NCBI GenBank assembly: GCA_029256575.1
Contig: JAQSXR010000030.1
Location: 1-64,000, forward strand
DNA: 64,000 nucleotides
Direction of reading: 5' to 3'
Source of the DNA: Clostridiales bacterium
GTDB taxonomy: Bacteria; Bacillota; Clostridia; Lachnospirales; JAQSXR01
This document shows, piece after piece, positions 1 to 8,229 of this stretch. Made by a program: the position numbers and the translations under genes. The notes beneath the pieces were generated by a model that was not told where the DNA came from, ran no database searches, and saw nothing but the letters and a program-made list of their open reading frames with translations. Positions within the stretch are counted from its first letter, which is position 1. Each line of letters begins with the position of its first letter.

Positions 1-1
1 A

Positions 2-583
2 AGATTTTTTGAGCTTGTAAATAAGGCATTCTCAAAAGTATCTGGTGAGGAAAACGCGGAGATTCAGATTGAAGATATTTTCTATAAATTATTTAAAGAC
101 AAAGGAATTAAGACTAAGAACAGTTCGATTTGTTATGCTGCAAAATATTTTAGAAGCTTATCTACGGAAGAAATTTATGTGTATGATGGTGTATTTGATT
201 TTCTGAAAGAACTTAAGGCAAAGGATAAAAAAATATTTTTGCTAAGTAATGCGCAAAAAGAATTCACTATGCCAGAACTTGTAATGCTTGGTTTAGAAGA
301 TTATTTTGACGAAATTTTCATTTCATCAGAATATAAGTATATGAAACCAAGTACTGAATTCTTTAATGTACTGATTAAGAAGCATAACCTTAAAATTAAA
401 GAAAGCATTATGATTGGTAACGATCCAAGAAGTGATATTAAGGGAGCAAATAACTTGGGGATGAAATCTTTATACCTACATACAGAAAATTCACCGCAAG
501 AAAAAATGGAAATTAATGCAACATATAAAGTTATGGATGGCGATTTTACCAAAATTAAGCCGATGATATTAAAGGAACGATAG
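2..583 (+). CDS. HAD-superfamily hydrolase, 5'-truncated by the window edge
   Basis: The frame is open from base 2, so the start lies outside the window. The visible part carries HAD motif II (LLSNA, the conserved Ser), a motif III lysine in KYMKPS, and motif IV (MIGNDPRSDIKGA), an acidic Mg2+-binding loop. Motif I (DxDxT) with the nucleophile is not visible and must lie upstream. A GTG at 179 could be mistaken for a start but would discard the upstream helices of the cap region. The enzyme probably hydrolyses a phosphomonoester in the cytoplasm; the substrate cannot be told. No terminator follows before the next promoter at 605. Confidence 0.8.
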   Translation, partial: RFFELVNKAFSKVSGEENAEIQIEDIFYKLFKDKGIKTKNSSICYAAKYFRSLSTEEIYVYDGVFDFLKELKAKDKKIFLLSNAQKEFTMPELVMLGLEDYFDEIFISSEYKYMKPSTEFFNVLIKKHNLKIKESIMIGNDPRSDIKGANNLGMKSLYLHTENSPQEKMEINATYKVMDGDFTKIKPMILKER

Positions 584-604
584 GCTTTATATGTAGTATA
601 ACGG

Positions 605-633
605 TTGACAATTACTGTAAATAATACTATAAT
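605..633 (+). promoter_or_regulatory. Consensus sigma-A promoter
   Basis: TTGACA at 605-610 and TATAAT at 628-633 are separated by exactly 17 bases. It lies 50 bases upstream of the ATG at 686. The TTG inside the -35 box opens a longer in-frame reading that should not be taken as the gene start. Confidence 0.85.
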
Positions 634-685
634 CTATAATAATAATAAAAACTGCAGGGGTAGCAGTGACGAAGGAGAAAGCAAA

Positions 686-1345
686 ATGTTTAAAGAAACA
701 GATGAAGGCGCACAAATTGCAATTAAAAATGGTAAAACAAATAAAGACTGGGTTATTAATGCAATTGAACATGGAAAGCTTTCAATCCAAGGAATGCAAT
801 TATATTTAGATGCAGGTATTATCGATGCTAGTGATGTATATAAGGCATTAAAATCAACTAGAAATAAAAGTGTTATAAATAAAGTTGAAATTAATGGTGT
901 ATCATATAGAGTTTATGTTCCCGCAGCAAATGAAATTAAATTAGCAAATATTAAGAAAGATTTACAAGCTGGAAAAACAGCAAGCGCATATGGCTTTACA
1001 AAAACAGAAGCTAAATTATTAGCTAAGAAAACAAAGAATATAGATACATATTCTGGTGATAAAGAAGTTGCATCGGTAGCTTATCAAGTATTGATGGAAA
1101 ACAGTTTGTTTAAGACACAAAAAGAAGTAGATAAGTTGGTAGCGTATGTGAAAGCAAATTATCCACAAATAGAAGAAGTAGATAGAACAGTTCAATATGC
1201 AAAGAAATATGTAAGAGAAGTTGGCGTAGACAGTAGATTAGCAACAATAGTAGCTTCTTCACCAAAAGGATTTTTATTTGCAAGCCCTGCTCTAGTATTA
1301 TTAGGAATATTCATTTTATTAGGCGGATTTAAAAAAGAAAAATAA
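686..1345 (+). CDS. Uncharacterised protein with C-terminal membrane anchor (219 aa)
   Basis: The start is the ATG at 686, preceded by GAAGGAG at 671-677; longer in-frame starts would overlap the promoter. The body is Lys- and Ala-rich, soluble and largely helical, with no recognised domain. About the last 30 residues form one hydrophobic segment (residues about 195-213, FASPALVLLGIFILLGG) followed by KKEK, which looks like a C-terminal tail anchor or a sorting-type tail without a visible LPxTG. There is no N-terminal signal peptide, which favours a cytoplasm-facing tail-anchored protein. It has its own promoter and terminator, so it is monocistronic. Function unknown. Confidence 0.75.
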   Translation: MFKETDEGAQIAIKNGKTNKDWVINAIEHGKLSIQGMQLYLDAGIIDASDVYKALKSTRNKSVINKVEINGVSYRVYVPAANEIKLANIKKDLQAGKTASAYGFTKTEAKLLAKKTKNIDTYSGDKEVASVAYQVLMENSLFKTQKEVDKLVAYVKANYPQIEEVDRTVQYAKKYVREVGVDSRLATIVASSPKGFLFASPALVLLGIFILLGGFKKEK

Positions 1346-1362
1346 ATCTTAATATAAATACT

Positions 1363-1391
1363 AAAAGACGACTTTAATAGTCGTCTTTTTT
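1363..1391 (+). terminator. Rho-independent terminator
   Basis: An 11-bp stem (AAAAGACGACT / AGTCGTCTTTT) with a 5-base loop, followed by a T run, lies 17 bases after the stop codon of the preceding gene. Confidence 0.9.
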
Positions 1392-1398
1392 TATGTCT

Positions 1399-1432
1399 GA
1401 TTATGTAAAACTTAATTTTTGGAACTATAATC
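1399..1432. repeat. Degenerate copy of the 38.2-kb palindrome arm
   Basis: This stretch begins GATTATGTAA and ends ACTATAATC. It aligns with 38207-38239 at about 29 of 34 positions with one gap. The outer ends GATTAT/ATAATC are themselves inverted. It is likely a relic transposon end; see the 133-bp palindrome at 38114. Confidence 0.5.
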
Positions 1433-1514
1433 GTGAATGATTTCATAATTTATGAAAATATGTTAATTATATTAATATAGATAAAATAATGTAAGCATAT
1501 ATAGCGTTTCTAGC

Positions 1515-1542
1515 TTGACCTACTTTGAAAATAAGCTATAAT
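1515..1542 (+). promoter_or_regulatory. Sigma-A promoter
   Basis: TTGACC at 1515-1520 and TATAAT at 1537-1542 are spaced by 16 bases. The predicted start near 1549 leaves only about 20 bases of leader, which holds the AGGAG at 1558-1562. This limits where translation of the next gene can begin. Confidence 0.75.
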
Positions 1543-1569
1543 TAGTATACGAAGATTAGGAGTTGACTT

Positions 1570-2730
1570 ATTACGAAAAGAGATAAATTTTCATATGGAT
1601 TAAGATCAGGAATAAAATCGGGGTTATTGTTTAGTTTTATAGCAATTTCTTGTGGATTATTATTGAGTACTCTCGTTATTTTTAGCGGCAATTTAAATAT
1701 AGATAGTAGTATAAATATTATAAGGATAATATTTAATTTTATAATACAAAATGATATTGAAACAAAATCACTCGGGATACGGATACCTTCGAATATACTA
1801 ATCCTGTTTTTTATTGGATTCATATTATACAAAATTTGTAAACGAAAGTTACAAATAAATGAAAATATTAGCATACTAGGATTTATAGTCTCAACGGCAG
1901 CTATTATTTCACTGGGGGTAACAGTTTTTAATATATTATGTACCATTATTGAATCTTCAAATTCGGGGGCTCCCTTGGGCCTCGGAACGTCAATGTTGGA
2001 AACAATAAGTACTTTACTTAGAGTATTCATTAAGTATAGTATTATATTAAGTGTGTTATGGTTTTTCTCTCTAAATAAATCAAATATTGACAGTGGGTAT
2101 CTTGCAATATACACTTATATTAAATATCTTGTCGTTGCAATTTTTCTATTTGCAGTAATCGTAGAGGTTGATTTATTTCGATTAATCAGCGTTGAAGGCA
2201 ATGTATTAGGACTTGGAGAGGTAGTTGGAGGGATCAATTTTTCAGGAAAAACAGCGGCATTCGCAAATTTTGCACTAGTCTTTTCTGTTGGGAATATCGC
2301 TGCATATATATTAGCATTAAATTTTGGTGGGGTTGTTATTCAATCGGCTGAATTTGCGAAACAAAGTGAAATTTATAGAATAAGTTTATATAACATATTT
2401 AATGGAGAACTGGGAAATTATTCAATTATATTATTTGTTTCCGTTATCTTAATAATTCTATTTATAATTTTTATAGCTGTTTGGAAGTTAGAAAAAAAGA
2501 ATTTTATAAAGAGCGCATTTATTTTAATTGTGGGTGCAGTAGTTGTGAATATTTTAATTGTATCAATAAGTACATTCAGTTTTCAATTTACTAGAATTAT
2601 TCAATTAGGAATAAATATCAATTTATTACCGATTGCAATAATTACGATATTTGAATTATTATTAGTCATTGGAATTAAATTTATTAGTTTGAAATTATAC
2701 AAAAAAGATGAAAAGGGAGTGGCAGGTTGA
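1570..2730 (+). CDS. Polytopic membrane protein (about 386 aa), probable ATT start
   Basis: About nine hydrophobic segments span the protein, so it is integral to the membrane; no family was recognised. The frame is open from 1567, after a TGA at 1564. Its first canonical start codon is a TTG at 1627 that lacks a ribosome site and would cut into the first membrane helix. An AGGAG at 1558-1562 sits seven bases before an in-frame ATT at 1570, giving a basic N-terminus (TKRDKFSYGLRSGIKSG) that fits a cytoplasmic lead-in to helix 1. The ATT start is an inference. The stop overlaps the next gene's TTG start by four bases, implying translational coupling and a shared function with the exported partner. 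Confidence 0.6.
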   Translation: MTKRDKFSYGLRSGIKSGLLFSFIAISCGLLLSTLVIFSGNLNIDSSINIIRIIFNFIIQNDIETKSLGIRIPSNILILFFIGFILYKICKRKLQINENISILGFIVSTAAIISLGVTVFNILCTIIESSNSGAPLGLGTSMLETISTLLRVFIKYSIILSVLWFFSLNKSNIDSGYLAIYTYIKYLVVAIFLFAVIVEVDLFRLISVEGNVLGLGEVVGGINFSGKTAAFANFALVFSVGNIAAYILALNFGGVVIQSAEFAKQSEIYRISLYNIFNGELGNYSIILFVSVILIILFIIFIAVWKLEKKNFIKSAFILIVGAVVVNILIVSISTFSFQFTRIIQLGININLLPIAIITIFELLLVIGIKFISLKLYKKDEKGVAG

Positions 2731-5201
2731 AAGGGTATGTTATTAGAATTGTTGTAGTTATATTAGTATTTGCACTTGCCATCATCGGAATGGGAATTGC
2801 TTTTTCAAGTAAAAGTGAGACAGTTGTAAAGGAAAAAGTAGAGTCTTCTTTTCCAGTTATATTTGTTAGAAATGAAGGAGAAGATCTATATAATGTAATG
2901 CATGGCTACTCGGGTGAAATTAATACTGCAACAATATCAAAGGGGATATCTATTATTGTAGCAGATAAAACTATTAAATTAAACATTGAGGACAAGTTAG
3001 ATAGTATAACAAATCTAGAATATTCTTTATATGACCTTGTAATGGGAATTGAAGTTGGTGGAAAGAACATAACAAGTGATATAAAAAGAGGGAATAATGG
3101 AATAAAACAAATTGAGATAGTATTTGATGATAGTGTTCCTTTTAGTGAAGGGAAACAGTATGAGTTGCGTATCATAGCGAAAACTGGATCGAAGAGTGCA
3201 ACATATTATACAGACGTTCTATATTCAAGCAATAATAAAGCTGAAAGTCATATGAAGTTTGCGATGGATTTTAGTAATAAGAGTTTTGATAGTAGCTTTG
3301 CGGAGGAATTATCTTGGTATTTGGAAACGAAGAAAGGTTACACATGGGATAATGATTTTTCTAAAACTACTATTTACGATCCTATTGCAGCTGTAATGTG
3401 GGAGAATCTTAGTGTAGAAAAAATATATAGCCCATTGCCTGTAATTAAGCAAGTATCCGATAATATCACAGTGGTAGAATTAAAATATTTAGTAAAGATG
3501 CTAGATAAAAAATATCAATATTATAATGTAACGGAGAGTTATTATCTTAGTACTTATAATGATGTTATTTACATGAACGGGTATGAGAGAACGTTGGATC
3601 CACAGTTTACATTAGGTGATATAGAAGTCGATAACAATAGAATAAATTTAGGAATTGATGATGGTGAAGATTTCGAGGGAGTTTATTCAAATAATGGAAG
3701 GTTTTTTGCTTTCGCTGTATCAAGCCAAGCTTGGTTATATGACTTGGAAAAAGACACAATAGTATCCTTATATAATCAAGAATTTGATGAGGAAAATTAT
3801 TATAGAAGTGACTACAATAATTTTGGGACGACCATTATTCGAGTTAGTGACGAAGGGAAAGTATCCTATGCAATATATGGGCATATTAATAGTGGGTATT
3901 ACGAAGGAAATAATGGAATATTAGTGAAGGAATATACGTATGAAGCAAATGAGAATAATACGGTGATGTTTATTCCGATAACTGATTCTTATGAATGTAT
4001 TAAACTAAATGGTTTGAAAGAAAGATATATAACTAGTAAGGGACTTCTGTATTTAAGATATGCAGATGCTCTTTATTCAATCGACATAGATGGTAAAAAT
4101 TCAGCTGTTGTGGTAGATGGCATAACTGATAAATCAGCGTATTTTTCAAAAACAAGGAATCGATTTGCTTGGCAAGAAAATGTAGATACGAGAGAAAATA
4201 AACGAATATCTATATTGGATTTTGAGACAGGTATCGTTCAAGAAATTATATCAGCTGAGGATGAAAGAATAAATCTTGTTGGGTATATAAAAGATGATAT
4301 TGTTCTAGGATTTATTAAAGCTTCTGATATATTGATTAATTTGAATCAAACAATAAATTTGCCAATTCGACTACTTGAGATTCGTGATAGCAAGAATTTG
4401 AGCCTTCTAAAATACGAAAAAATGAATGAATGTATTTTAAATCCAGTTATCAGCGAAAACAGAATTTCATTTGAGAAAATCCAAGTACAATTTAAACAAG
4501 GAAGTGTAATTTCGTATAGTAGGAATTCAATAAATAAGATCGGTAGTGATTTTATTCTTCATAGTCAAGTTGATGAAAAACAAAATTTGATTTCTACTGA
4601 AAGAAACAACAAGGGTAGTTTAATATCGTACTATAGTATTAAATCCAAAGATGCCCTTTCATCATCGATTAAGAAATTAATCGCGAATGAGGGTGAAAGT
4701 ATTGAAGGAGTTATTAGTATAAATATAAAAAATAATAGAGATGAAGAGTATTACGTTTATAGTCTAGGCAAATTATTTTCGGTACAAGATAGTCTTGCTG
4801 AGGCAATCAAAGTTGCAAAAGAAAATAATGGATGGGTATTAACAAGACACGGGCTAATTGCATGGAAAAACAAAAAGATATCAGAAGCTGTCGATATTTT
4901 AAGTGGATATACTGCAATTAGTCAATATCCAGAGTTAACATTAGGATGCGAAGTTACTGCTTTATCAACAATCTTAAATTATGAGGGTTTTGATATTGAT
5001 AAAGTTAGATTAGCATCTGAATTATTCTATGAACCACAAAAGCTAGTTAGTTTAGCGGATAGAGAATTTTATGGGGATATGAATTGGACGATCGTTACAG
5101 TTACATATAATGCAGCGAGTGATGGCAATAAATTACAATGGATGACAAAAAGAGGAATGTTAGAATATAGCTTAGAAGAACATGCGGCTTATGTGAAGTA
5201 G
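2727..5201 (+). CDS. Exported propeller-like protein with truncated C39-like C-terminus (824 aa)
   Basis: The start is TTG at 2727, preceded by GGGAG and overlapping the upstream stop. Residues about 4-27 form a single signal-anchor helix, so the bulk lies outside the membrane. Residues about 300-600 show repeated blocks such as FFAFAVSSQAWLYDLEKD and ALYSIDIDG, suggesting a beta-propeller-like fold. Near residue 740 the text PELTLGCEVTALSTILNYEG matches the N-terminal half of the C39-like cysteine peptidase domain (catalytic Cys in GCEVT). The chain then stops about 75 residues later, shorter than that domain normally needs, and the usual His/Asp part is not evident. It may be a binding or pseudo-peptidase module working with the coupled membrane protein. 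No terminator is seen on this strand. Confidence 0.65.
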   Translation: MKGYVIRIVVVILVFALAIIGMGIAFSSKSETVVKEKVESSFPVIFVRNEGEDLYNVMHGYSGEINTATISKGISIIVADKTIKLNIEDKLDSITNLEYSLYDLVMGIEVGGKNITSDIKRGNNGIKQIEIVFDDSVPFSEGKQYELRIIAKTGSKSATYYTDVLYSSNNKAESHMKFAMDFSNKSFDSSFAEELSWYLETKKGYTWDNDFSKTTIYDPIAAVMWENLSVEKIYSPLPVIKQVSDNITVVELKYLVKMLDKKYQYYNVTESYYLSTYNDVIYMNGYERTLDPQFTLGDIEVDNNRINLGIDDGEDFEGVYSNNGRFFAFAVSSQAWLYDLEKDTIVSLYNQEFDEENYYRSDYNNFGTTIIRVSDEGKVSYAIYGHINSGYYEGNNGILVKEYTYEANENNTVMFIPITDSYECIKLNGLKERYITSKGLLYLRYADALYSIDIDGKNSAVVVDGITDKSAYFSKTRNRFAWQENVDTRENKRISILDFETGIVQEIISAEDERINLVGYIKDDIVLGFIKASDILINLNQTINLPIRLLEIRDSKNLSLLKYEKMNECILNPVISENRISFEKIQVQFKQGSVISYSRNSINKIGSDFILHSQVDEKQNLISTERNNKGSLISYYSIKSKDALSSSIKKLIANEGESIEGVISINIKNNRDEEYYVYSLGKLFSVQDSLAEAIKVAKENNGWVLTRHGLIAWKNKKISEAVDILSGYTAISQYPELTLGCEVTALSTILNYEGFDIDKVRLASELFYEPQKLVSLADREFYGDMNWTIVTVTYNAASDGNKLQWMTKRGMLEYSLEEHAAYVK

Positions 5202-5244
5202 AAGGAATATCACATTATTTAATAAAAAATCCTTTCATAATGTA

Positions 5245-5281
5245 TAGAAAAAAGGACTACCACTCATTGAGTGATAGTCCT
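5245..5281 (-). terminator. Terminator for queT (minus strand)
   Basis: A stem AGGACTAYCACTCA / TGAGTGRTAGTCCT at 5253-5281 is followed, reading the minus strand, by six T residues. It lies 44 bases past the queT stop and between convergent genes. Confidence 0.75.
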
Positions 5282-5324
5282 ATCTATTAAACATACGTAA
5301 TAATGATAATAGTTCTATATATTG

Positions 5325-5810
5325 TTAGATTTTGGTGCGAAATAACGTCTTTGATACTGGATTTAGAGCTGTAATAAGTAGGTTTCCTAAGATATAGCAT
5401 GCAACGAATTGTCCTGCTCCAACTAAGAGTACCATGAAAGGATACATATCAGGTGCTCCATATAGATATTTTAGAAAGATAGGAATAACGAGTGCATTTA
5501 ACACGATTGGTGGGATTGGTACTAACCAACGGTTTTTCATTAACTTATAGGACAAGAACGCTGCTACTAGTGTAGTCAAGCTACCAAAAATAATGTCAAT
5601 GATATGGGCACCACCTAAAATATTGGCGATTAAACAACCAAGTCCTAGACCAGGGATGGCAGCAGATGTGAACATTGGAAGTATTGTCAATGCCTCCGCA
5701 ACCCTGATTTGCCCAACACCGAAGGCAAGTGGTTGTAATGCTAAAACAAGTACAACATAAAGAGCAGCAATAATTGCCGCCTGTGCGATATAATTCACGC
5801 TTTTTCTCAT
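5325..5810 (-). CDS. queT: QueT-family queuosine-precursor transporter
   Basis: This 161-residue protein has about five hydrophobic segments and the family pattern GQIRVAEALTILP near residue 35, typical of the QueT family (formerly DUF988/COG4708). Such proteins act as substrate-binding S components of ECF-type importers and are thought to bring in preQ1 or a related queuosine precursor for tRNA modification. The shared ECF energy module is not in this window. The ATG at 5810 is preceded by AAAGGAG. The gene is monocistronic, with its own promoter, a structured leader of about 90 bases that may be a riboswitch, and a terminator. The mobile element to the right begins just upstream of its -35 box. 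Confidence 0.85.
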   Translation of the reverse strand: MRKSVNYIAQAAIIAALYVVLVLALQPLAFGVGQIRVAEALTILPMFTSAAIPGLGLGCLIANILGGAHIIDIIFGSLTTLVAAFLSYKLMKNRWLVPIPPIVLNALVIPIFLKYLYGAPDMYPFMVLLVGAGQFVACYILGNLLITALNPVSKTLFRTKI

Positions 5811-5902
5811 ATTAAATTCTCCTTTAGTTTTGTTTTACGTGTGGAAGGTCACGAACACACGATGGTTACATGCAGAAAGCCAGCGTTTACTGGGCTTGCA
5901 AT
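5811..5902 (-). promoter_or_regulatory. Structured queT leader, candidate preQ1-type riboswitch
   Basis: Reading the minus strand, the leader first forms a hairpin from 5900 to 5871: outer TGCA/TGCA, then AGCC(C)AG pairing with CTGGCT. Next comes a second hairpin from 5861 to 5838 with the 6-bp stem CGTGTG/CACACG. An A-rich stretch then leads into the AAAGGAG ribosome site. QueT genes are commonly controlled by preQ1 riboswitches. The short preQ1-I consensus was not seen, so the class is unassigned. Confidence 0.45.
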
Positions 5903-5908
5903 GTTCAT

Positions 5909-5937
5909 ACTATAACATAGAAGGAAGGAAAAATCAA
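5909..5937 (-). promoter_or_regulatory. queT promoter
   Basis: On the minus strand, TTGATT (5937-5932) and TATAGT (5914-5909) are spaced by 17 bases. The -35 box is only four bases from the left repeat of the integrated element, so integration may have replaced upstream control sequences. Confidence 0.65.
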
Positions 5938-5941
5938 TCTA

Positions 5942-5961
5942 TACAACAATTTTACAACAAT
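5942..5961. repeat. Left attachment-site repeat (attL candidate)
   Basis: The 20 bases tacaacaattttacaacaat are identical to 13623-13642. The bases on either side differ, so the identity ends here. The repeat contains two copies of TACAACAAT two bases apart. Confidence 0.7.
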
Positions 5962-6125
5962 TTGGTTTTCAAAACGCCTATATAGGAGAAAATTATATAT
6001 AAATTTTTGGAGCATCCTAGTCATAAGAAATAAAATTGAAATCTTAGTTTTGAACCGTAGGGGTCTTATACTAGGATAGTATCAAACAAAGCCATATACC
6101 AACTCTTTCCATGCTATCTATATTA

Positions 6126-7415
6126 TTAATAAAATTCATCATGAATACATGAATCGTCAAAATTCATATCAATAAATGTAGGAGATATAATATTGACTAA
6201 GAAGTTATCCATTTCAAGATTTTTATTTGTTAAGTCGATGGTATTATTTTCTGAATAACCTATAGTTCTATCAAAAGTAACATCTATATGTAATATTTCG
6301 CTAAATGTTATAGGCATCATCATATAATCATTATTTTTACCAGAACCAAGAATTTTAACAATGAATTCATATGAGTATTTTGCGATATTAGTTTCTGAAT
6401 TGTAATGTACAGTAGCATTATAGTAATCAATTGCGTCAATGTCAAAAAAACCTATATCTATAATTTCGCATGGCATTCTAAATTGTTTATAATCATACTC
6501 AGACAGTATTACTTCTAATTGATTGTCAATTAATTCAGTCCATTCATTCTCTTTAATTTCAAATAATTCTTGTGCACGAATACTTAACAAAAGATTATAT
6601 GAGTTATCTTTTTCGAGATGATATTTTTCAATTACATCACCTATAAAATTATTAAGCTTTTGAACTTTTATTCTCTGTCCGGTTTCCTCATTAAACTCTT
6701 TTATCAACTCTTTACATGGCTGATTTTCAGTATACCAGTCAGGTTTATTTTCGTTCGATATCAGAACTATATCTACATTACAATCAGATGCATGTTTAAT
6801 AATTTGTTTCCATAAGAATAAATCACCATATATATCGAGACCACTTTTTTTGCTTTTTTTATTGTTTTGTGGGTCATCCATGTAGCCGGGTGGTATATGA
6901 TATTTATATCTTAGTTCGCCCTCTTTTACAATATTAATTTGTTCTTGTGTTGTTAGTGGGTCACCAATACAGTTTCGACTTTTTAAATCTCCGATAAAAC
7001 TGCCAGCTAAGTCTTGCCTTAAAATTTCACGGCTTAATTCATCATTAATATTTTGCGTTGAAACGTAGTCTTTTATAATAAGGGATACTTCTTCAAATTT
7101 TTTAGTAATTTCACTTTTTAGAGGAGCAATTCCTTCAAAATCTAATTTTTCATAATTATGTAGTTCAGAATAAATGCTATTCTTTACATTATTAAGATGT
7201 TTTTGCAAGTTGGTTGGAATATCCTTGTATTTATTATACTGTTGTCTTCTTATGTCTTCTTTATTGTTTTCAAATTCAATGTATACTTGATACGGAATCC
7301 AAATTTTGAAAGGTATGTTATTAAATATATCGAGAATAAATTTTATCATATTAGGTGATTTCCTATATAAATCTAATAAAGCATTCGTATCAAAAACAAC
7401 TTCAAATTTATTCAT
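6126..7415 (-). CDS. PIN-like domain protein (DUF4935/PIN_8 type), 429 aa
   Basis: The start is the ATG at 7415, eight bases after AGGAGGG; a longer reading from 7448 lacks a ribosome site. The N-terminus FEVVFDTNALLDLYR carries the first PIN acidic residue (D9). Further on are YKYHIPPGYMDD, a second acidic block YGDLFLWKQII and then VLISNENKPDWY, the order typical of large PIN-like proteins of the DUF4935 group. PIN domains are metal-dependent ribonucleases. The remaining 150 or so residues are an unassigned domain. Proteins of this type often sit in defence or mobile islands, so an abortive-infection or RNA-cleaving role is inferred. No antitoxin partner is adjacent. Confidence 0.7.
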   Translation of the reverse strand: MNKFEVVFDTNALLDLYRKSPNMIKFILDIFNNIPFKIWIPYQVYIEFENNKEDIRRQQYNKYKDIPTNLQKHLNNVKNSIYSELHNYEKLDFEGIAPLKSEITKKFEEVSLIIKDYVSTQNINDELSREILRQDLAGSFIGDLKSRNCIGDPLTTQEQINIVKEGELRYKYHIPPGYMDDPQNNKKSKKSGLDIYGDLFLWKQIIKHASDCNVDIVLISNENKPDWYTENQPCKELIKEFNEETGQRIKVQKLNNFIGDVIEKYHLEKDNSYNLLLSIRAQELFEIKENEWTELIDNQLEVILSEYDYKQFRMPCEIIDIGFFDIDAIDYYNATVHYNSETNIAKYSYEFIVKILGSGKNNDYMMMPITFSEILHIDVTFDRTIGYSENNTIDLTNKNLEMDNFLVNIISPTFIDMNFDDSCIHDEFY

Positions 7416-7574
7416 TTTATCCCTCCTAGTATTTTTATATAATAGCATAAATAACCAGAAAATTCCATGAAATGATAAAAATTGAATATATTAATTTCCA
7501 TGACCTTGAACTGGTTATTAAACTGTTCTTTTATAATACCCATTTTTAAGCATATTTGAAAGGAGCTGTTGATT

Positions 7575-7952
7575 ATGAAGTGGTTTCACGTAGTAAAAAA
7601 TATGAATGAATTAAGGAAGCAGTATAAAAAACTGTTGCTGAAACATCACCCTGACAATGAAGGAAAAGTATCTGATATGCAAGAAATCAATGCGGAATAC
7701 GACCTCTTATTTGACCGTTTAAAGGCTGAAACGAAATCATATGGAGAAACTCGTACCTATAATGAAAATGAGGAAAACAAGGCATTTAAAGAGGTTCTTA
7801 ATGTGATTATAGGCTATAGAATGGAGATAGAAATAATAGGTAAGTGGATATGGTGCTTTCAATGCTTTTCATTTTATTTTGAACAAAAGAATTCAATATA
7901 TCGCTCTTGCCATAAATCAAATAATGGGTCAGTTGAAAACTCAAAATGGTAG
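7575..7952 (+). pseudogene. J-domain protein, 3' end lost
   Basis: The start is the ATG at 7575, nine bases after AAAGGAG. Residues 1-50 form a short J-like domain with the HPD tripeptide (KHHPDNEG), as in the DnaJ-like proteins carried by Gram-positive integrative elements. The family look continues to EIEIIGKWIW (about 7853), where a C-terminal domain would normally follow. Instead the frame runs into about 30 unrelated residues that lie antisense to the next gene. The breakpoint near 7853-7860 coincides with the 3' end of the minus-strand gene, so an insertion or recombination probably removed the original end. Confidence 0.6.
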
Positions 7953-8188
7953 AATAGCGGCTTTTCGGTTTCAATTTTGTATACCTCAAAATCTACAATA
8001 TATCCCTCATAAATTTTATGAAGTGAAATTTGTCCCATTGCATATTCAGAAGTGTGATGAACCGAAACAAATGGAAAATTTGGATTTTCAGTGTTATCTA
8101 TTTTGTCAATAATTTCTTCAATGAAAATGCCTTTATTTCTCCAATATTCACTTTGAGATAAAATCCAATTCAGAAAAATCTTATGCAA
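7874..8188 (-). CDS. Small acidic protein, possible TriTu-like immunity protein (104 aa)
   Basis: Translation begins at a TTG at 8188, six bases after AGGAGG. The sequence (HKIFLNWILSQSEYW at the N-terminus, YAMGQISLHKIYEGYIVDFEV in the centre, FHFEFSTDPLFDLWQERYIEF at the end) resembles small bacterial immunity proteins of the TriTu group: a beta-rich core with aromatic residues. That match is from memory and weak. No cognate polymorphic toxin gene is adjacent, so if the call is right it is an orphan immunity gene. Its 3' end overlaps the broken J-domain frame on the other strand. Confidence 0.4.
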   Translation of the reverse strand: MHKIFLNWILSQSEYWRNKGIFIEEIIDKIDNTENPNFPFVSVHHTSEYAMGQISLHKIYEGYIVDFEVYKIETEKPLFYHFEFSTDPLFDLWQERYIEFFCSK

Positions 8189-8229
8189 ATCAATCCTCCT
8201 AATATATTTTTATATACAATTGTAAAATA

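Noticed and set aside
605-685. N-terminal extension of the gene at 686 starting from a TTG at 605
   Set aside because: The TTG is part of a consensus -35 box and TATAAT lies inside the would-be coding region; the real ribosome site precedes 686.
1542-2114. 190-codon minus-strand frame opposite the membrane protein gene
   Set aside because: Mirrors a gene supported by a promoter, ribosome site and coupling to its neighbour; no independent support.
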